Positions 61,263-64,000 of a DNA stretch of 64,000 nucleotides are shown piece by piece. Positions within the stretch are counted from its first letter, which is position 1. Every line of letters starts with the position of its first letter. The DNA comes from Haliscomenobacter sp. (GTDB lineage Bacteria > Bacteroidota > Bacteroidia > Chitinophagales > Saprospiraceae), in contig JADJHZ010000006.1 in the NCBI GenBank assembly GCA_016707205.1, positions 248,001 through 312,000 of the forward strand, given 5' to 3'. Made by a program: the position numbers and the translations under genes. Below the pieces are notes generated by a model that saw only the letters and a list, made by a program, of their open reading frames with translations, did not search any database and was not told the origin of the DNA.

Positions 61263-63023
61263 ATGAAAAAGCTGCTCCTCCCCGTCTTTCTCCTCCTCGC
61301 CGCCACGGCGCTGGTGTTGTACTTCCTGTTCCTGGACTACCGCCACGCCAACGAATCGGTCTATTTCGGTGGGCCGATCCTGACCATGTCCGACGCGCAG
61401 CCGAGGGTGGAAGCGCTTTATGTAAAAAACGGGAAGATCCTCGCTGCGGGGACCAAAGCCGAGGTCATGCAGGCCAAATCCAGGCGCGCCACACTGACCG
61501 ACTTGCAGGGCAAAACCCTCTTGCCGGGCTTTTTTGACGCCCACGGGCATCTCGACCTCGCCACCGCCCTGTACGGCATGACGGACATCAGCGGGTTTAC
61601 GCACCGAACGCCGGAGGGCGTCTGGAACGCGGTCGCGCAAAAAGTCAAGGCTACCCCCAAAGGCGAATGGATCTTCTGCCTGGGGTACGACCCCATTCTC
61701 ACCAAGGGGCTTGAGCCTCCTTCCACCGCTTTCCTGGATTCCCTGGCGCCCGACCACCCCGTCGCGCTCATCGCGCAAACCATGCATTCGTATTACGCCA
61801 ACAGCAAGGCCTTCCAGGCGGCCGGCATTACCGCTCAGACCCCCGATCCTTCCTCCAGCAGCTATTACGAGCGGGATTCGTCCGGACAGCTCACCGGACT
61901 CATCGTGGAGCAGGCCGCTTTTGAGCCCTTCCGGGCGATCATGCAGGAAAAACTCATGGATTCTTTCGTGGAAAACACCCAAAAAGTGCTGGCCAAAAAC
62001 GCCCAAAAGGGAATCACCAGCACCGTCACCATGGGGTTGATGACGGTCAACAAGAACATCCTGATGCTCTACCAGGACCTCTCCGGAGAAAAGGTCAAAC
62101 CGCTGCACAACCTCATCCGGATTACCGGGGCTTTCCCGGAGCGCAAACCCAACCTGCGGCATTTCGTTTTCCTGATGGAGCGGTTTTCGGGCTATTTGCC
62201 CAAACCGAAAAACCGGGGCGACGACTTTTTCCGGATCATGGGGGTCAAGCTTTGGTACGACGGCTCGCCGTATATCGGCTCCATGTACATGAGCCGGCCT
62301 TATCTGGCGTCGAGATACAACCTGGAGGCGATCCATCTGCCTCCCGGTCACCGGGGAGAGGCGCTCCTCCAGCCCGAACAACTGGAGGCCGCTATCCGGA
62401 AATACCAGTCGGACGGATGGCAGGTGGCCATCCACTGCCAGGGCGACCGCGCTATTGCCGAGGCGCTTGGCGCCTTCGGGCGCGTGCATCAGGAGGCCCC
62501 CCTCAACGCCCGCCGGCACCGGCTGGAACACCTGCTCATGCTGCCCTACGACCAGATCGCTTCGATGCAGGAAATGGGCATTTCGCCCAGCTTTCACATC
62601 AACCACATCCTGTATTACGGGGATTTCCTCCAATCCGACATCCTGGGCCCCGAGCGCACCCAGCAACTGCTGCCGGTCAACCAGTTTGCGGCCAAACAAA
62701 TTCCGTTCTCCCTGCACGCCGATCAGCCCATGTACGAAGCGGACCCCTTGAGCCTGGCAAGCACCGCCGTCAACCGCCAATCGGAAAGCGGGCTGGCGAT
62801 CAACCCCGCGGAAGCCGTCAGCGTCTGGGAAGCCCTGAAAAGCATTACGATATACGCCGCCTGGCAGCTGAAGATGGAAGCGAAACTGGGCACGCTGGAA
62901 AAAGGCAAATACGCCGACCTGGTGGTGCTGGATAAAAATCCGCTGGAGACGCCCGCAGAAGCCATTGCACGTATTCAGGTTCTGGAGACGATCGTAGCGG
63001 GAAATACCGTTTGGAAGAAATAA
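61263..63023 (+). CDS. amidohydrolase, YtcJ type
   Basis: 586 residues with an N-terminal hydrophobic anchor or signal (MKKLLLPVFLLLAATALVLY). Metal-dependent hydrolase signatures: VKNGKILAAG, LLPGFFDAHGHLDL, VAIHCQGDRAIAEAL, RHRLEHLLML, the His/Asp pair in FSLHADQPM and a C-terminal KYADLVVLDKNPL. YtcJ-type amidohydrolases (amidohydro_3) cleave diverse amides; substrate is not predictable. The gene for a DUF2071 protein follows after 13 bases. Confidence 0.9.
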   Translation: MKKLLLPVFLLLAATALVLYFLFLDYRHANESVYFGGPILTMSDAQPRVEALYVKNGKILAAGTKAEVMQAKSRRATLTDLQGKTLLPGFFDAHGHLDLATALYGMTDISGFTHRTPEGVWNAVAQKVKATPKGEWIFCLGYDPILTKGLEPPSTAFLDSLAPDHPVALIAQTMHSYYANSKAFQAAGITAQTPDPSSSSYYERDSSGQLTGLIVEQAAFEPFRAIMQEKLMDSFVENTQKVLAKNAQKGITSTVTMGLMTVNKNILMLYQDLSGEKVKPLHNLIRITGAFPERKPNLRHFVFLMERFSGYLPKPKNRGDDFFRIMGVKLWYDGSPYIGSMYMSRPYLASRYNLEAIHLPPGHRGEALLQPEQLEAAIRKYQSDGWQVAIHCQGDRAIAEALGAFGRVHQEAPLNARRHRLEHLLMLPYDQIASMQEMGISPSFHINHILYYGDFLQSDILGPERTQQLLPVNQFAAKQIPFSLHADQPMYEADPLSLASTAVNRQSESGLAINPAEAVSVWEALKSITIYAAWQLKMEAKLGTLEKGKYADLVVLDKNPLETPAEAIARIQVLETIVAGNTVWKK

Positions 63024-63036
63024 ATACCAACGACCT

Positions 63037-63750
63037 ATGCCTTTCCTCGAAGCCGAATGGCGAAAACTCGCGATCGCGAACTACGAAATCGACCCGTCCC
63101 TGCTCCAGGAATACGTCCCGTTGGGAACCGAGCTGGACCTGTGGCAGTCCCGGTGCTATGTGAGCCTGGTGGGGTTTATGTTCCTGAACACGCGGCTCCT
63201 GGGTATGAAAGTGCCCTTTCACATTCACTTCGAAGAAGTGAACCTGCGGTTTTATGTGAAGCGAAACGAGGGCAACGAATGGAAGCGCGGGGTCGTTTTT
63301 ATCAAAGAAATCGTTCCCAAACCGGCGATTACCTTTGTGGCCAACACAATTTACCGCGAAAACTACGAAACCCTGGCCATGGCCCACCGCTGGGAGGAAC
63401 GCCCAACCCACCGGGAAGTGGAATACCGCTGGAGAAAAAAAGGCCAATGGCATTCCTTTGCGGTGAAGGCAGGCCTTAAGCCGGCGCCGATGGAGGAAGG
63501 CAGCGAAACCGAGTTCATCACCGAACACTACTGGGGATACGCCAAAGCCGGCGCCGCCAACACCGTGGAATACGAAGTAACCCACCCCCGGTGGCAAGCC
63601 TACGACGTGGAGGAGTACCAAATATCCGTAGATTTTGGGGCGGTATACGGGCCCAACTGGTCGATGTTAACCGGAAGGGAACCCGCTTCGGTGATGCTGG
63701 CGGAAGGCTCGCTGATCACGGTAGAAAACAAGCGTTTGATTTCTTTTTAA
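63037..63750 (+). CDS. DUF2071 (YqjF-like) protein
   Basis: 237 residues, soluble. Family hallmarks: LAIANYEIDPSLLQEYVPLG, CYVSLVGFMFLNTRLLG, FEEVNLRFYVKR, GVVFIKEIVPKPAI and EHYWGYAK. Function is unknown; the fold is acetoacetate-decarboxylase-like by family knowledge. It is probably co-transcribed with the amidohydrolase. Confidence 0.88.
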   Translation: MPFLEAEWRKLAIANYEIDPSLLQEYVPLGTELDLWQSRCYVSLVGFMFLNTRLLGMKVPFHIHFEEVNLRFYVKRNEGNEWKRGVVFIKEIVPKPAITFVANTIYRENYETLAMAHRWEERPTHREVEYRWRKKGQWHSFAVKAGLKPAPMEEGSETEFITEHYWGYAKAGAANTVEYEVTHPRWQAYDVEEYQISVDFGAVYGPNWSMLTGREPASVMLAEGSLITVENKRLISF

Positions 63751-63786
63751 CCTATGAACCAGGTCCGCTGGTCGAAGTCCCTGCTT

Positions 63787-63829
63787 CGAAGTCTTCAGAC
63801 TTCGATCCCTATCCGGCGGTCCCCGACCG
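63787..63829. repeat. degenerate copy d of the palindromic repeat family
   Basis: CGAAGTCT-TC-AGACTTCG (63787-63804) followed by CTATCCGGCGGTCCCCGACCG. The second part matches the CCGGTC hairpin of the other copies with one arm damaged, while the first hairpin has a different sequence. Confidence 0.45.
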
Positions 63830-63967
63830 AAACCCCACAAGAAGTCTCCCCCCTTTTTGACAAAAATCACCCCGCCAAACCGCTTCATTGTCCCGCTTTT
63901 TTCTAAACTTTATAAGTTCCTAAAAGCCCGAAAAATATAGGTATTTTGTCATTTCAACGGGCTTGCT

Positions 63968-64000
63968 ATGAACTGGCTGACCAAACTCCGACTCTTCGTC
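63968..64000 (+). CDS. start of a gene running off the window
   Basis: An ATG at 63968 opens MNWLTKLRLFV, still open at the window end. It follows a 217-base gap with AAGCCCG...CGGGCTT inverted repeats immediately before it. Too short to identify. Confidence 0.4.
   Translation, partial: MNWLTKLRLFV

Noticed and set aside
60952..61266. Short plus-strand frame before the amidohydrolase gene
   Set aside because: It runs into the start of the amidohydrolase gene, has no family resemblance and starts in repeat-rich DNA.

Overview
The window reads as a chromosomal segment of a Bacteroidota bacterium, most likely of the Saprospiria/Cytophagia type. This is inferred from a SusC/SusD pair, many lipoproteins with Bacteroidota-style lipoboxes, a promoter matching the TTTG / TAnnTTTG consensus, lamin-tail and Asp-box proteins, a dense set of secreted carbohydrate-active enzymes, and small families (CBU_0592-like, DUF2071, DUF4386, DUF1801) common in that phylum. 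No rRNA, tRNA, CRISPR array or prophage was recognised.

Region 1 (1-23641, all + strand) is a hemicellulose-degradation island. It starts inside a GH31 alpha-xylosidase with a PA14 insert and continues with a LacI-type regulator, an aldo/keto reductase, a zinc alcohol dehydrogenase, GH95 and GH29 alpha-L-fucosidases, GH43 (three), GH127, GH30, GH9 and a double-domain CE1 esterase. GH31, GH95 and GH9 fit fucosylated xyloglucan; GH30, GH43, GH127 and CE1 fit arabinoglucuronoxylan. The two oxidoreductases probably handle released L-fucose or a related sugar. A LacI-type operator embedded in a Bacteroidota promoter at 3858-3893 gives a plausible switch. The 3' end of the GH9 gene is replaced by a long poly-G stretch that looks like a sequencing or assembly artefact.

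Region 2 (23648-34661) is mixed. It holds a two-gene unit of an Asp-box propeller protein and a membrane-anchored winged-helix regulator, a VOC protein, small conserved proteins, a lipoprotein followed by a long-hairpin MITE-like element, a DDAH-type amidinohydrolase, small membrane proteins, a large AT-richer secreted protein of unknown function, and a sialate O-acetylesterase-like enzyme.

Region 3 (34667-47775) is the most novel-looking part. A minus-strand block encodes a DASS carboxylate symporter, SusC, SusD, an SGNH hydrolase, a lamin-tail lipoprotein, then (after a terminator-like hairpin) a DctA-type dicarboxylate symporter and an Ig/alpha-beta hydrolase lipoprotein. Divergent to it is a transmembrane protein with a Cro/C1-like N-terminus that could be its sensor-regulator. 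The block resembles a Sus-type uptake system devoted to a carboxylate-bearing polymer or ester rather than an ordinary glycan.

Region 4 (47812-64000) carries a paraoxonase-like lactonase, a TonB-dependent receptor, two GNAT acetyltransferases, an exported superoxide dismutase with a helical C-terminal domain, a GIY-YIG protein, a GH38 enzyme, a repeat-bearing secreted protein, a DUF4386 membrane protein, a YtcJ-type amidohydrolase and a DUF2071 protein.

Five genes (near 31.4, 44.3, 49.2, 55.1 and 58.8 kb) are each split by a single-base indel, mostly in or beside homopolymers, and a sixth indel probably removed the stop codon of the DctA-type gene. Together with the poly-G stretch this suggests draft-quality sequence rather than many real pseudogenes. 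Several families of dispersed palindromic repeats occupy the intergenic spaces.
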